64,000 bases of DNA from Pseudomonadota bacterium (lineage in GTDB: Bacteria; Bdellovibrionota; Bacteriovoracia; Bacteriovoracales; Bacteriovoracaceae): contig JAIYDL010000007.1 in assembly GCA_027487515.1 (NCBI GenBank), positions 310,001 through 374,000 on the forward strand. The letters run 5' to 3'. Below the pieces are notes generated by a model that worked only from the letters and a program-made list of their open reading frames with translations, was not told where the DNA came from and ran no database searches. Numbering within the stretch: position 1 is the stretch's first letter; the number at the start of each line of letters is the position of its first letter. Made by a program: the position numbers and the translations under genes. Below, in pieces: positions 39,912-47,768 of the stretch.

Positions 39912-41730
39912 GCTCCTCCTGAGCAAGGGCACCCTTTCGGGTGTCCTTTTTTTTTACTCCCTGGGAGTACTTGCCCAAAACTGGCAGGATCCCCAGTGGC
40001 AGCGGCTCCTGATTTATCGAACGACCCTTACGGGCCAGGAGTCGGAGGCCGACACACCAGAGTTTTTTCTTCACCCCCAGGGGAAGGAGCGCCCCGACCT
40101 CGAACTCGAGGCCCTCATCGGGGCCCTCGAAGTGGAAGACCCAGAGCCGACTAAGAACGCATTCTGCCGCTTCCCGGCCCGGGTACGGTGGCTCAAAAAA
40201 CACCGCCCGGTCCCTGCGTCAAAAGTTCAATGTGAAAACTACGAGAAGTTTCGAGACCGACTAGCGGCTAAATCCGTCTCGGTCGTCTTCTCTTCCTACT
40301 ATCTTAACAACCCGGCCTCGAGCTTCGGGCACACCTTCTTGCGACTCGGGAAGCAGGCCAACGAAGTCCGGGACAAAGACACCACGGCCACCGAGCTCCT
40401 CGACACCGGTATCAACTACGGGGCCCTCACCGACGGCGCGGGCCCCGTAGTGTTTGCCATCGGAGGCCTCACCGGCTGGTTCCAAGGAAACTACAACGCT
40501 GTTCCGTATTACTACAAAGTCCGGGAGTACAACGACTTTGAAACCCGGGACCTCTGGAGCTATCAGCTCGATCTCACCAGTGAGGAAATCGATCTCATCG
40601 TCGATCACATCTGGGAGCTGGGGCATACGAAGTTTGATTATTATTTTCTGACGGAGAACTGCTCGTACCATGTGTTGAGCATCCTCGAAGCGGTGAGGCC
40701 TCGCCTCAAGCTTCACGCGCGGCTCCCTCGTCTGTACACCATCCCCTCAGAAACCCTGAAGGCGCTCACCGCCGAAGGCCTCGTGAGGAAGGTCACTTTT
40801 AGGCCCGCGCCGAGTACACAGTTTTACCACCAGCTGCAGCTCCTCACGGCGACGGAGCAAACCGAGGTTCGTGACCTCGTCGACTCAGGCAAAAGACCAG
40901 AGACTGCGGACCCGAGGCGGCGCTCTCTTGTCTACGACGCTGCCCTTAGCTTGGTCGATTACAAGTACGCCAAAAAAATTCTCAAAGGCGACGAGGACGC
41001 ACAAATTCTCAAACGGCCTCTCCTGGTTGAGCGCTCGAAGATTCCTGTTCGAAGCGACGACATCGACTACTCCTACAAGCTCTTGCGGGCGCCGCACCTG
41101 GGACACGGCCAGAAGCGCCTCGGGCTCGGCTACGTCAACCGTGACGGGAAGAGCATGGGAGAGCTCGAGTGGCGCTTCGCGTTCCACGATGTCCTCGACA
41201 CCGACGTGGGCTACCCACCGCGCACGCGGCTCGAGGTCATGAAGGCCCTCGTGCGCACGGACGGAACTGAGGTTCAATTGCGGGACCTCTCCATCGTCGA
41301 TGTCTTCATGCTGGGGAAGAGGGATCAGTTCAACCGATCACCGAGCTGGAAGGTGAAGCTCGGACAGACACAGACTCGGCAAGGGAAAAGAGACCTCGCC
41401 ACCCAAGGCTTTTCCGGAGGCTACGGGCTCAGTTTTGACCTGGGCCCCGTCACTCCGTACCTTCTCGCCCACGTCGAACTCGGGTACCTATCCGAGTTTG
41501 AACGACGGGTTAAGCTTGGCCACGGTGCCGACGCTGGAGTCTTAAGTGATCTGGGAGAGCACTGGAAAATGCTCAACCTCTTCGAGGCGCGCTTTGGAGA
41601 ATGGAACGAATCGCGGATCCTGAATGAGCTCCGCTACTCCGATTCGGACTACGGAGCGGGGGCGTTTCATACGAGCTGGCCAGAGGATGGCACCTGGGAA
41701 ACAGGGCTTCGCCTCTACCGCTACCTCTAG
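39901..41730 (+). CDS. DUF4105-family secreted protein with C-terminal barrel-like region
   Basis: 609 residues. Signal peptide 1-25 (GVLFFYSLGVLA, cleavage before Gln26), DUF4105 domain (about 120-290: SSYYLNNPASSFGHTFLRLG, YKVREYNDFETRDLWSYQLD, and FLTENCSYH with the conserved Asn-Cys-Ser-Tyr-His), and a beta-rich C-terminal region (about 370-609) resembling an outer-membrane barrel. The NCSYH and GHTFLR motifs suggest a Cys/His active site of papain-like (NlpC) type; this is inference. The ATG overlaps the previous stop by 11 bases and the terminator lies in codons 9-18. Confidence 0.87.
   Translation: MRSKLLLSKGTLSGVLFFYSLGVLAQNWQDPQWQRLLIYRTTLTGQESEADTPEFFLHPQGKERPDLELEALIGALEVEDPEPTKNAFCRFPARVRWLKKHRPVPASKVQCENYEKFRDRLAAKSVSVVFSSYYLNNPASSFGHTFLRLGKQANEVRDKDTTATELLDTGINYGALTDGAGPVVFAIGGLTGWFQGNYNAVPYYYKVREYNDFETRDLWSYQLDLTSEEIDLIVDHIWELGHTKFDYYFLTENCSYHVLSILEAVRPRLKLHARLPRLYTIPSETLKALTAEGLVRKVTFRPAPSTQFYHQLQLLTATEQTEVRDLVDSGKRPETADPRRRSLVYDAALSLVDYKYAKKILKGDEDAQILKRPLLVERSKIPVRSDDIDYSYKLLRAPHLGHGQKRLGLGYVNRDGKSMGELEWRFAFHDVLDTDVGYPPRTRLEVMKALVRTDGTEVQLRDLSIVDVFMLGKRDQFNRSPSWKVKLGQTQTRQGKRDLATQGFSGGYGLSFDLGPVTPYLLAHVELGYLSEFERRVKLGHGADAGVLSDLGEHWKMLNLFEARFGEWNESRILNELRYSDSDYGAGAFHTSWPEDGTWETGLRLYRYL
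39925..39955 (+). terminator. Intrinsic terminator lying inside the DUF4105 signal-peptide coding region
   Basis: AAGGGCACCC, loop TTTC, GGGTGTCCTT, then nine T in a row (39947-39955). A ten-base-pair stem with one G-U pair, 14 bases after the stop of the second DUF3015 gene. It also encodes residues 9-18 of the next protein. Confidence 0.88.
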
Positions 41731-41736
41731 CCTCGC

Positions 41737-43314
41737 CTAGTTCTCCGGAACGTAGATCTCGTACTGTTCAGCGTGGTAGTTGTTATCCGCGCGCACGAGA
41801 AGCGTCTTGTTGTACTGCTCCTCCAGCGCTTCGATGATTCCGAAATCCTCCGAGGAGAGCTTCGCGCACACCTCCGGATGAGCGAAGATCGTGATCTTCG
41901 ATGATGCGGTCCGCTTGATGACCTTCTGCACCTCGCGGATGACCTCGAAGCTCACGGTTTCAACCGACTTCACGCGACCGACACCTTCACAGTACGGACA
42001 CGGCTCGCACATGGTGCGGATGAGCGTATCTCGAGTGCGCTTCCGGGTCATCTCGACGAGGCCCAGGCCTGAGATCGGGAGAACGTTGGTCTTCGAGCGG
42101 TCCTTCTTCAAGGCCTCGAGGAGAGCGACGTAGACTTGGCTCCGGTGCTCTTCTTTTTCCATGTCGATGAAATCGATGATGATGATCCCGCCGCAGTTCC
42201 GCAGTCGGAGTTGATAGGAGATCTCTTTCACCGCCTCAAGATTGGTCTTAAGGATGGTTTCTTCCAGAGTCTTTTTTCCGACAAACTTCCCGGTGTTGAC
42301 GTCGATCGATACGAGGGCCTCGGTCTGGTCAATGTTGATAGAGCCACCGGACTTCAGGAAGACCTGGTTCGAAAGCGCACGCTCGATCTCGATGTCGATG
42401 CCGAAGTGCTCGAAGACCGGCATCTCACCGTCGTAGTACTTAATCTTGGCCTTGTGGTGCGGAATGAACCGCTGGATGAATTTCTCGATCTGCTTCACCG
42501 CCGCCTTCGAGTCTGACACCAGGTTATCCACGTCCTCGTCCATGATGTCTCGGAGAGCGCGCTGAATGAACGAGAGGTCCTGGTGGAGCTCGAGGGGGGC
42601 CTTCGCCTTATCGAGCCTCTTCTGGACGTCTTTCCAGATTTTCACCAGATTGTTGTAGTCGTTTTTTAAAACCTTATAGCTCTGGCCCTCGGCCACTGTG
42701 CGCGCGATCACGCCGATCCCCTCAGGACGGATCGAGTCGAGGATCTCCTTCAGGCGCTTGCGCTCCTCTTCAGATTCGATCCGGCGGGAGACTCCGGTGT
42801 GTTCGATGAACGGCATGTAGACGATGTGCCGGCCGGCCAGGGTGATGTGCCTCGTGACCCGAGGGCCCTTCGTCGATATGGGTTCCTTCGCGATCTGAAC
42901 CACGATCTCATCCCCTTCTTTGAGGAAATCCTGAATCCGAACGTCTGGCCGAAACTTCATGTCCACGGTTTCGGTGAGCGTAGAAAACTCATCCGGGATC
43001 ACTTCCCCAAGACGCTTCGACGCAGACTCCACCGTCGAGACTCGGCTCTGCATTTCCCGCTGCTCTTCCAAGGTCGGAAGGTAGGCATCGTCGACGTAGA
43101 GGAAGGCGGCCCGGTCCTGGCCGATGTCGATGAACGCCGACTGCATTCCCGGAAGAACTCGGAGCACGCGTCCGAGATAAATGTTACCGACGATGGGAGA
43201 GGATTCGTTCTTCGGAGACTGACGCTCGATCAGGAAATCGAGGATCTCACCATTTTCAATGAGGGCAATACGCGACTCACTGTGGGTTTGGTTAACCACT
43301 AATTCTTTCGCCAT
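41737..43314 (-). CDS. rng: Ribonuclease E/G family endoribonuclease
   Basis: 525 residues, RNase G-like in length with no long C-terminal scaffold. An S1 domain (about 38-120, YLGRVLRVLPGMQSAFIDIG), the RNase H-like core with the two metal-binding aspartates in SIDVNTGKFVG and IIIIDFIDME, and the zinc-link CPYC in the segment CEPCPYCEGVGRVKS. It cuts AU-rich single-stranded RNA in mRNA decay and rRNA maturation. The leader between nupC and this gene forms an inverted repeat that covers the ribosome site. Confidence 0.94.
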   Translation of the reverse strand: MAKELVVNQTHSESRIALIENGEILDFLIERQSPKNESSPIVGNIYLGRVLRVLPGMQSAFIDIGQDRAAFLYVDDAYLPTLEEQREMQSRVSTVESASKRLGEVIPDEFSTLTETVDMKFRPDVRIQDFLKEGDEIVVQIAKEPISTKGPRVTRHITLAGRHIVYMPFIEHTGVSRRIESEEERKRLKEILDSIRPEGIGVIARTVAEGQSYKVLKNDYNNLVKIWKDVQKRLDKAKAPLELHQDLSFIQRALRDIMDEDVDNLVSDSKAAVKQIEKFIQRFIPHHKAKIKYYDGEMPVFEHFGIDIEIERALSNQVFLKSGGSINIDQTEALVSIDVNTGKFVGKKTLEETILKTNLEAVKEISYQLRLRNCGGIIIIDFIDMEKEEHRSQVYVALLEALKKDRSKTNVLPISGLGLVEMTRKRTRDTLIRTMCEPCPYCEGVGRVKSVETVSFEVIREVQKVIKRTASSKITIFAHPEVCAKLSSEDFGIIEALEEQYNKTLLVRADNNYHAEQYEIYVPEN

Positions 43315-43317
43315 TAA

Positions 43318-43368
43318 ATGTATCCTAACTGTAAAAACTAATAATCTGTAATTCTAGTCAGGATACAT
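43318..43368 (-). promoter_or_regulatory. Leader inverted repeat sequestering the RNase E/G ribosome site
   Basis: Arms ATGTATCCTGAC (43368-43357) and GTTAGGATACAT (43329-43318) can pair over 12 bases with one G-U pair. The 27-base loop is about 78% A and U. The second arm contains the AGGA that serves ATG 43314. No U-run follows, so it is not a terminator. Confidence 0.6.
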
Positions 43369-43377
43369 GGTTTTAGA

Positions 43378-44595
43378 TCAAATAAAAAGTCCGGCAATAC
43401 ATGCTGTCATGTAGCAGGCCAAGGTTCCCGCGATCATGGATTTGACCCCATACGCCGCCAGGACATGACGCTTTTCCGGGGCCATGGTCCCAATTCCCCC
43501 GAGCTGGATTGCGATGGAAGAGAAGTTTGAGAAGCCACACAGAGCGTAGGTAGAAAGGATAGTCGCGCGCTCAGAGATTTGACCCTTCGCTGCAATGAGA
43601 TCAAGGTACCCAACGAATTCGTTGAGGACGAGCTTCTTACCGAGGATCGCGCCTACTGTCAGGCAGTCATCCCATGGAACCCCAATCAACCAAGCGATGG
43701 GTGCATTCACATACCCCATGAGGAATTCGAAGGAGAGCTGTGGAAACCCGAAGAGGCCACCAAGACCCGAGAGGATCCCGTTGAGCATAGCGATGAGAGC
43801 GATGAAAGCGAGAAGCATAGCGCCGACGTTGACCGCCAGTTTCATCCCGTCCGAAGCGCCCGAAGCCGCAGCGTCAACCACGTTCGCCGAAAGCTTCGGC
43901 AGATCGACCTTCACCACTCCAGCTGTCACCGATTCCTCAAGTTCAGGAACCATGAGTTTGGCGCAGACCAGAGCGGCCGGGGCCGACATTACAGAAGCCG
44001 CAAGAAGATGCCCAGCGTCGATGCCAAACCCGACGTAAGCGGCCAGGACACCACCTGCGACCGTCGCCATGCCGCCGGTCATGAGGCACATGAGCTCGGA
44101 CTTAGTCATTTTTCCGACGAAGGGCTTAATCACTAAAGGGGCCTCGGTCTGACCAACAAAAATATTGGCGGCGGCCGCGAGAGACTCAGCGCCTGAAGTC
44201 TTCATGGTTTTCATCATGACCTTGGCCACGACTTCCACCACTTTCTGCATGATGCCGACGTGGTAGAGGACAGACATGAGAGCGCTCATGAAAATGATCG
44301 TTGGGAGAACCATCGTCGCGAAGATGAAACCCAGGCTATCCGAGGGTGTTGCGAGGGAGCCGAAAAGGAACTTCGCACCCTCCCCCGTATAACCAAGGAT
44401 GGCGTTGAAACCGCGACCGATAGCGGCGAAGATGTTACGCCCAATGTCGGTCTTTAAGATCACAAGACCGAAAACAATTTGCAGAATAACGCCGTTGACC
44501 ACTGTCCGCCACTGAATCGCCTTCTTATTTTCAGAGAGGGCGTAGGCAACGCCAATCATGAAGAAGAGTCCAAGGAGAGAAACCAAACGATCCAT
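43378..44595 (-). CDS. nupC: Concentrative nucleoside transporter, NupC family
   Basis: 405 residues with eight or more membrane helices. CNT-family motifs: GIMQKVVEVVAKVM, the substrate site GAESLAAAANIFVGQTEAPLVIKP (split over 140-163), the C-terminal NEFVGYLDL and TYALCGFSNFSSIAIQLGG. It imports nucleosides with protons or sodium. The neighbouring deoA-punA-cdd genes supply the enzymes to break them down. The promoter at 44629-44658 has the same -35 and spacing as that of deoA. Confidence 0.95.
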   Translation of the reverse strand: MDRLVSLLGLFFMIGVAYALSENKKAIQWRTVVNGVILQIVFGLVILKTDIGRNIFAAIGRGFNAILGYTGEGAKFLFGSLATPSDSLGFIFATMVLPTIIFMSALMSVLYHVGIMQKVVEVVAKVMMKTMKTSGAESLAAAANIFVGQTEAPLVIKPFVGKMTKSELMCLMTGGMATVAGGVLAAYVGFGIDAGHLLAASVMSAPAALVCAKLMVPELEESVTAGVVKVDLPKLSANVVDAAASGASDGMKLAVNVGAMLLAFIALIAMLNGILSGLGGLFGFPQLSFEFLMGYVNAPIAWLIGVPWDDCLTVGAILGKKLVLNEFVGYLDLIAAKGQISERATILSTYALCGFSNFSSIAIQLGGIGTMAPEKRHVLAAYGVKSMIAGTLACYMTACIAGLFI

Positions 44596-44628
44596 AGCGC
44601 CATCCTGAGGTAGAAGTTGAACCGGGAA

Positions 44629-44658
44629 CTTATACCGAGTGCATCAATCAAGTGGCAA
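44629..44658 (-). promoter_or_regulatory. Sigma-70-like promoter for nupC
   Basis: Minus strand: TTGCCA at 44658-44653, 18-base spacer, TATAAG at 44634-44629. Both hexamers are close to consensus (4-5 of 6). Confidence 0.55.
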
Positions 44659-44675
44659 TGGAAAAGTCGAGGGAT

Positions 44676-45086
44676 CTAGAAACGAAATTGAAAGACGGAG
44701 GTGCCAAACTGCACCGGGGGATGGCTGAACTTCTCTACGTTTTGCTGGTGCCAGGCGACTCTTTCTGAGGAGTTAAAGTGGCTTGATGCCTGGAGTTCTT
44801 CGGAATTCTTCTGCGCACTGATGTAGGCGACGAAAATGACCCCCGCGATGATTCCGAGGGCAGCCCCGGTCCAGATGTTCGCGATGTGCCGAGAGGGTTT
44901 GTCCATGAACGAAAGAGTGGAGAGACCGAGGATGGCACCACCGGCGCCCGCGACCCCGACCAAGGTGATGTCTTGCTGAGTGTTTTTTACGATGTCGTCT
45001 TCCGTCTCTTGAGCAAGGGAGAGATTGAAGGTCGCGCTGCTGAGGAAAAGGGTCACTGTTAAGATAGCGCAAAGAAACTTTTTCAT
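44676..45086 (-). CDS. Small membrane protein with signal peptide
   Basis: 136 residues from ATG 45086, six bases after AGGA. A cleavable-looking signal peptide (1-26, ending LSLAQ), then two hydrophobic helices (about 42-60 and 72-90, GAALGIIAGVIFVAYISAQ) and a hydrophilic C-terminus ending in Phe-x-Phe. No family recognised. A terminal Phe is typical of outer-membrane proteins, but the helices argue for the inner membrane. Confidence 0.7.
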   Translation of the reverse strand: MKKFLCAILTVTLFLSSATFNLSLAQETEDDIVKNTQQDITLVGVAGAGGAILGLSTLSFMDKPSRHIANIWTGAALGIIAGVIFVAYISAQKNSEELQASSHFNSSERVAWHQQNVEKFSHPPVQFGTSVFQFRF

Positions 45087-45109
45087 AGGGAATCCTGGTC
45101 GGGTTAAAT

Positions 45110-45139
45110 TTGCCAAGGGGAAAATCTTAAGCTTATGAT
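45110..45139 (+). promoter_or_regulatory. Sigma-70-like promoter for the deoA operon
   Basis: TTGCCA at 45110-45115, 18-base spacer, TATGAT at 45134-45139. The start would be near 45146, 27 bases before ATG 45173. Identical -35 and spacing to the nupC promoter. Confidence 0.55.
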
Positions 45140-45172
45140 AATTCCCCTACCGAAAGTTTGCAAACGAGTTGT

Positions 45173-46495
45173 ATGAGTAAAGATGAATTCCAGGTCTACC
45201 CGCTGATTGACAAAAAAAAGCACGGGGAAAAGTTGACCAGCGCTGAGATCAAATGGTTCATCCAGCGCTACACGCAGCAGCTCATCCCGGATTACCAGAT
45301 GTCGGCGATGCTGATGGCGATGTTCATCCGTGGGATGGACACGGCCGAAACCGCGGCGCTCACGGACGCCATGCTCGAGTCCGGTGAGCGACTCCGCTTC
45401 CCAGGGCGAAACGTCATCGACAAGCACTCCACCGGCGGCGTCGGAGACAAGGCCTCCTTCGTCCTCGCACCGATCGCGAGCGCCGCGGGGGTGCGGGTGC
45501 CGATGATCGCGGGCCGGGGCCTCGGGCACACCGGAGGCACGGTGGATAAGATCGAGGCCATCTCCGGGTTTCGAACGAAGCTCTCACTGACCGAATTCTC
45601 CGCGAAGCTTCAAAGCGAGGGCCTGGTGCTGATCGGCCAGACGCCGGAGATCGCGCCGGCGGACCGCCTGCTCTATGCGCTTCGAGACGTCACAGCAACG
45701 ATCGACTCGATCCCGCTCATCACGGCGTCGATCATGAGTAAGAAACTCGCCGAAGGTGCCAACGGCATCGTCTTCGACATCAAGTGCGGCACCGGTGCCT
45801 TCATGCGGACTCCGAAAGCCGCGCGCTCCCTCGCGAAGAGTCTGATCGCAACCGCGGGCCGGTTTAAGAAGAAGGCCGTCGCTCTCGTGACGGATATGAA
45901 CCAGCCTCTGGGCAATGAAGTGGGACACTCGAACGAGCTGATCGAAAGCCTCGAGACGCTCAAGGGTCGAGGTCCGGCGGACCTGACGGAGCTCTCGCTG
46001 CATCTGGCGGCCCACATGATCCATCTCGCGGGCGTAGAGAAAACCTTTCCCAAAGCCCTGGCAAAGGCACAGGAAATGGTGAGCTCCGGGAAGGCGCTGG
46101 CCGAGTTTCGAAATCTCCTCCGCTCTCAGGGTGGCGATGTCCGAGTGGTCGACGACTACTCTCTCCTGCCTCTGGCCAGTGAGCGCACCGTCATCGCTGC
46201 CCCCGGACCCGGGTACATCAAGATGTTCGACAACACTCTCATCGGGCTGCTCCTCATCGACCTCGGCGGGGGCCGCCGGTCTAAGGCGGACGCCATCGAC
46301 CATGGGGTGGGATTCACCTTCCACAAGAAGATCGGCGACCGAGTCACGAGGGGTGAGCCGATCTTGACGGTGATCCATCACGCCCACCAGAAAGAAGTCG
46401 TGAAAGCAATCAAGACACGCTTCCTGAAAGAGGCGTTAACCCTGAGTCAGACCAAGGTGAAGCCACCGAAACTCATCCTCGACCAACTACGCTAA
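45173..46495 (+). CDS. deoA: Thymidine/pyrimidine-nucleoside phosphorylase
   Basis: 440 residues. The glycosyltransferase signature IDKHSTGGVGDKASFVLAP (phosphate loop), the GRGLGHTGGTVDKIEAI motif and Lys/Ser/Arg contacts in LRDVTATIDSIPLITASIMSKK are all present, and a C-terminal barrel-sandwich domain closes the protein. It splits thymidine or uridine with phosphate. ATG 45173 is preferred to an upstream TTG. The genes punA and cdd follow closely, forming a nucleoside salvage operon. Confidence 0.93.
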   Translation: MSKDEFQVYPLIDKKKHGEKLTSAEIKWFIQRYTQQLIPDYQMSAMLMAMFIRGMDTAETAALTDAMLESGERLRFPGRNVIDKHSTGGVGDKASFVLAPIASAAGVRVPMIAGRGLGHTGGTVDKIEAISGFRTKLSLTEFSAKLQSEGLVLIGQTPEIAPADRLLYALRDVTATIDSIPLITASIMSKKLAEGANGIVFDIKCGTGAFMRTPKAARSLAKSLIATAGRFKKKAVALVTDMNQPLGNEVGHSNELIESLETLKGRGPADLTELSLHLAAHMIHLAGVEKTFPKALAKAQEMVSSGKALAEFRNLLRSQGGDVRVVDDYSLLPLASERTVIAAPGPGYIKMFDNTLIGLLLIDLGGGRRSKADAIDHGVGFTFHKKIGDRVTRGEPILTVIHHAHQKEVVKAIKTRFLKEALTLSQTKVKPPKLILDQLR

Positions 46496-46505
46496 GGAAC
46501 CGATT

Positions 46506-47339
46506 ATGCCGATGAAGAAAATCCTCGAGGCCTCCCGCTACATACAGTCAAAGCACGCTCTGAAGCCGCGGATCGGGATCGTCCTCGGATCGGGGCTTGG
46601 GATCTACGTCGACGAGATCCAAGAGAAGGTCGTGATCCCCTATGATGAAATTCCGCACTTCAAACGGACCTCAGTTGAGGGTCACTCGGGAGCACTGATC
46701 CTAGGCTCGGTCCGCGGCGTTCCCGTGGCGGCACTCCAAGGGCGCCTCCACGCCTACGAGGGCTACGAGCTAGAAGACATCGTCCTCCCCGTGCGGACCC
46801 TCGCGCAGCTCGGGATCGAGTATCTCTTTCTGACGAATGCATCCGGCGGCATCAACGGCAACTTTCACCCTGGCGACTTAGTCGCGATCTCGGACCACAT
46901 CAATCTCTCAGGAAAAAATCCGCTCGTGGGCCCGAACCTTTCAGAGCTCGGTCCGCGATTCCCGGACATGGGAAATGCCTACGATAAGGATCTTCGTCTG
47001 GTGCTCCATGCGACCGCGGCCCGGACCGGTGTGGGTCTCAAAGACGGAGTCTACTGCTCGGTCTTAGGTCCGACCTACGAAACTCCGGCGGAGATCCGGA
47101 TGCTCCGGACCCTCGGGGCCGATCTGGTGGGCATGAGTACGGTCCATGAGGTCATCGCCGCGAACCACATCGGCCTAAAGGTGGCCGGAGTTGCCTGCGT
47201 GACCAACTACGCCGCCGGGATCAAGGAAGAGAAGCTGAGCCACGCGGACGTGAAAGTGGTGGCAGAAAAGGCCATGATTGGTTTCGCCACCGTTTTAACC
47301 GAAACTATTCAGGAACTAAAAAAGATCGGAAAAGTCTGA
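46506..47339 (+). CDS. punA: Purine-nucleoside phosphorylase
   Basis: 277 residues, the trimeric (low-molecular-mass) PNP type. Motifs: GSGLGIYVDEI phosphate loop, GHSGALILG, ALQGRLHAYEGY, NASGGINGNF, GPTYETPAEIRMLRTLGADLVGMSTVHE, and TNYAAGI near the end. It releases purine bases and ribose-1-phosphate from inosine, guanosine and deoxy forms. AAGGA precedes the start. Its stop overlaps the cdd start (TGATG). Confidence 0.95.
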   Translation: MPMKKILEASRYIQSKHALKPRIGIVLGSGLGIYVDEIQEKVVIPYDEIPHFKRTSVEGHSGALILGSVRGVPVAALQGRLHAYEGYELEDIVLPVRTLAQLGIEYLFLTNASGGINGNFHPGDLVAISDHINLSGKNPLVGPNLSELGPRFPDMGNAYDKDLRLVLHATAARTGVGLKDGVYCSVLGPTYETPAEIRMLRTLGADLVGMSTVHEVIAANHIGLKVAGVACVTNYAAGIKEEKLSHADVKVVAEKAMIGFATVLTETIQELKKIGKV

Positions 47340-47725
47340 TGAGTCACGACCTAAGAGCGAAGGCCAAAGCGGCAGCAACGCACTCCCACTCCCCGTACTC
47401 GAAGGCCCGGGTCGGCTCGGCCCTTGAGACCACCGACGGTCACGTCTACCAGGGCTGCAACATCGAAAACGCGAGCTTCGGCGGAACCGTCTGCGCCGAG
47501 CGCGTGGCCATCTGGAAAGCCGTCTCCGAGGGCCACCGGCGGCTCAAGAGAATCTACGTCTACACGGTGGATGGCTGGCCCCCGTGTGGCATGTGCCTCC
47601 AGGTCATGACCGAGTTCGCGGACGGGAACCTCGAGGTCGTGATCGGAAACGAAGCGGGCCAGGAGACGACCCGCAGGCTCAAAGAACTTCTTACCAACGC
47701 CTTCACTCCCGATCACATGGAATGA
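47339..47725 (+). CDS. cdd: Cytidine deaminase
   Basis: 128 residues, tetrameric type. Zinc ligands are Cys in CAERVAIWKA (with the catalytic Glu) and the pair in PPCGMCLQ; substrate binding FxNxEN appears as GCNIENASFGG. It deaminates cytidine and deoxycytidine to uridine forms, feeding deoA. ATG overlaps the punA stop, so the two are coupled. Confidence 0.95.
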   Translation: MSHDLRAKAKAAATHSHSPYSKARVGSALETTDGHVYQGCNIENASFGGTVCAERVAIWKAVSEGHRRLKRIYVYTVDGWPPCGMCLQVMTEFADGNLEVVIGNEAGQETTRRLKELLTNAFTPDHME

Positions 47726-47768
47726 AGATGCTCATTAAAGGAATGGAGCGAATGTTCCATTTAAACCC

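Noticed and set aside
43318..43368. Reading the RNase E/G leader hairpin as the nupC terminator
   Set aside because: The stem is AT-rich, the loop is 27 bases, and no U-run follows on the minus strand.
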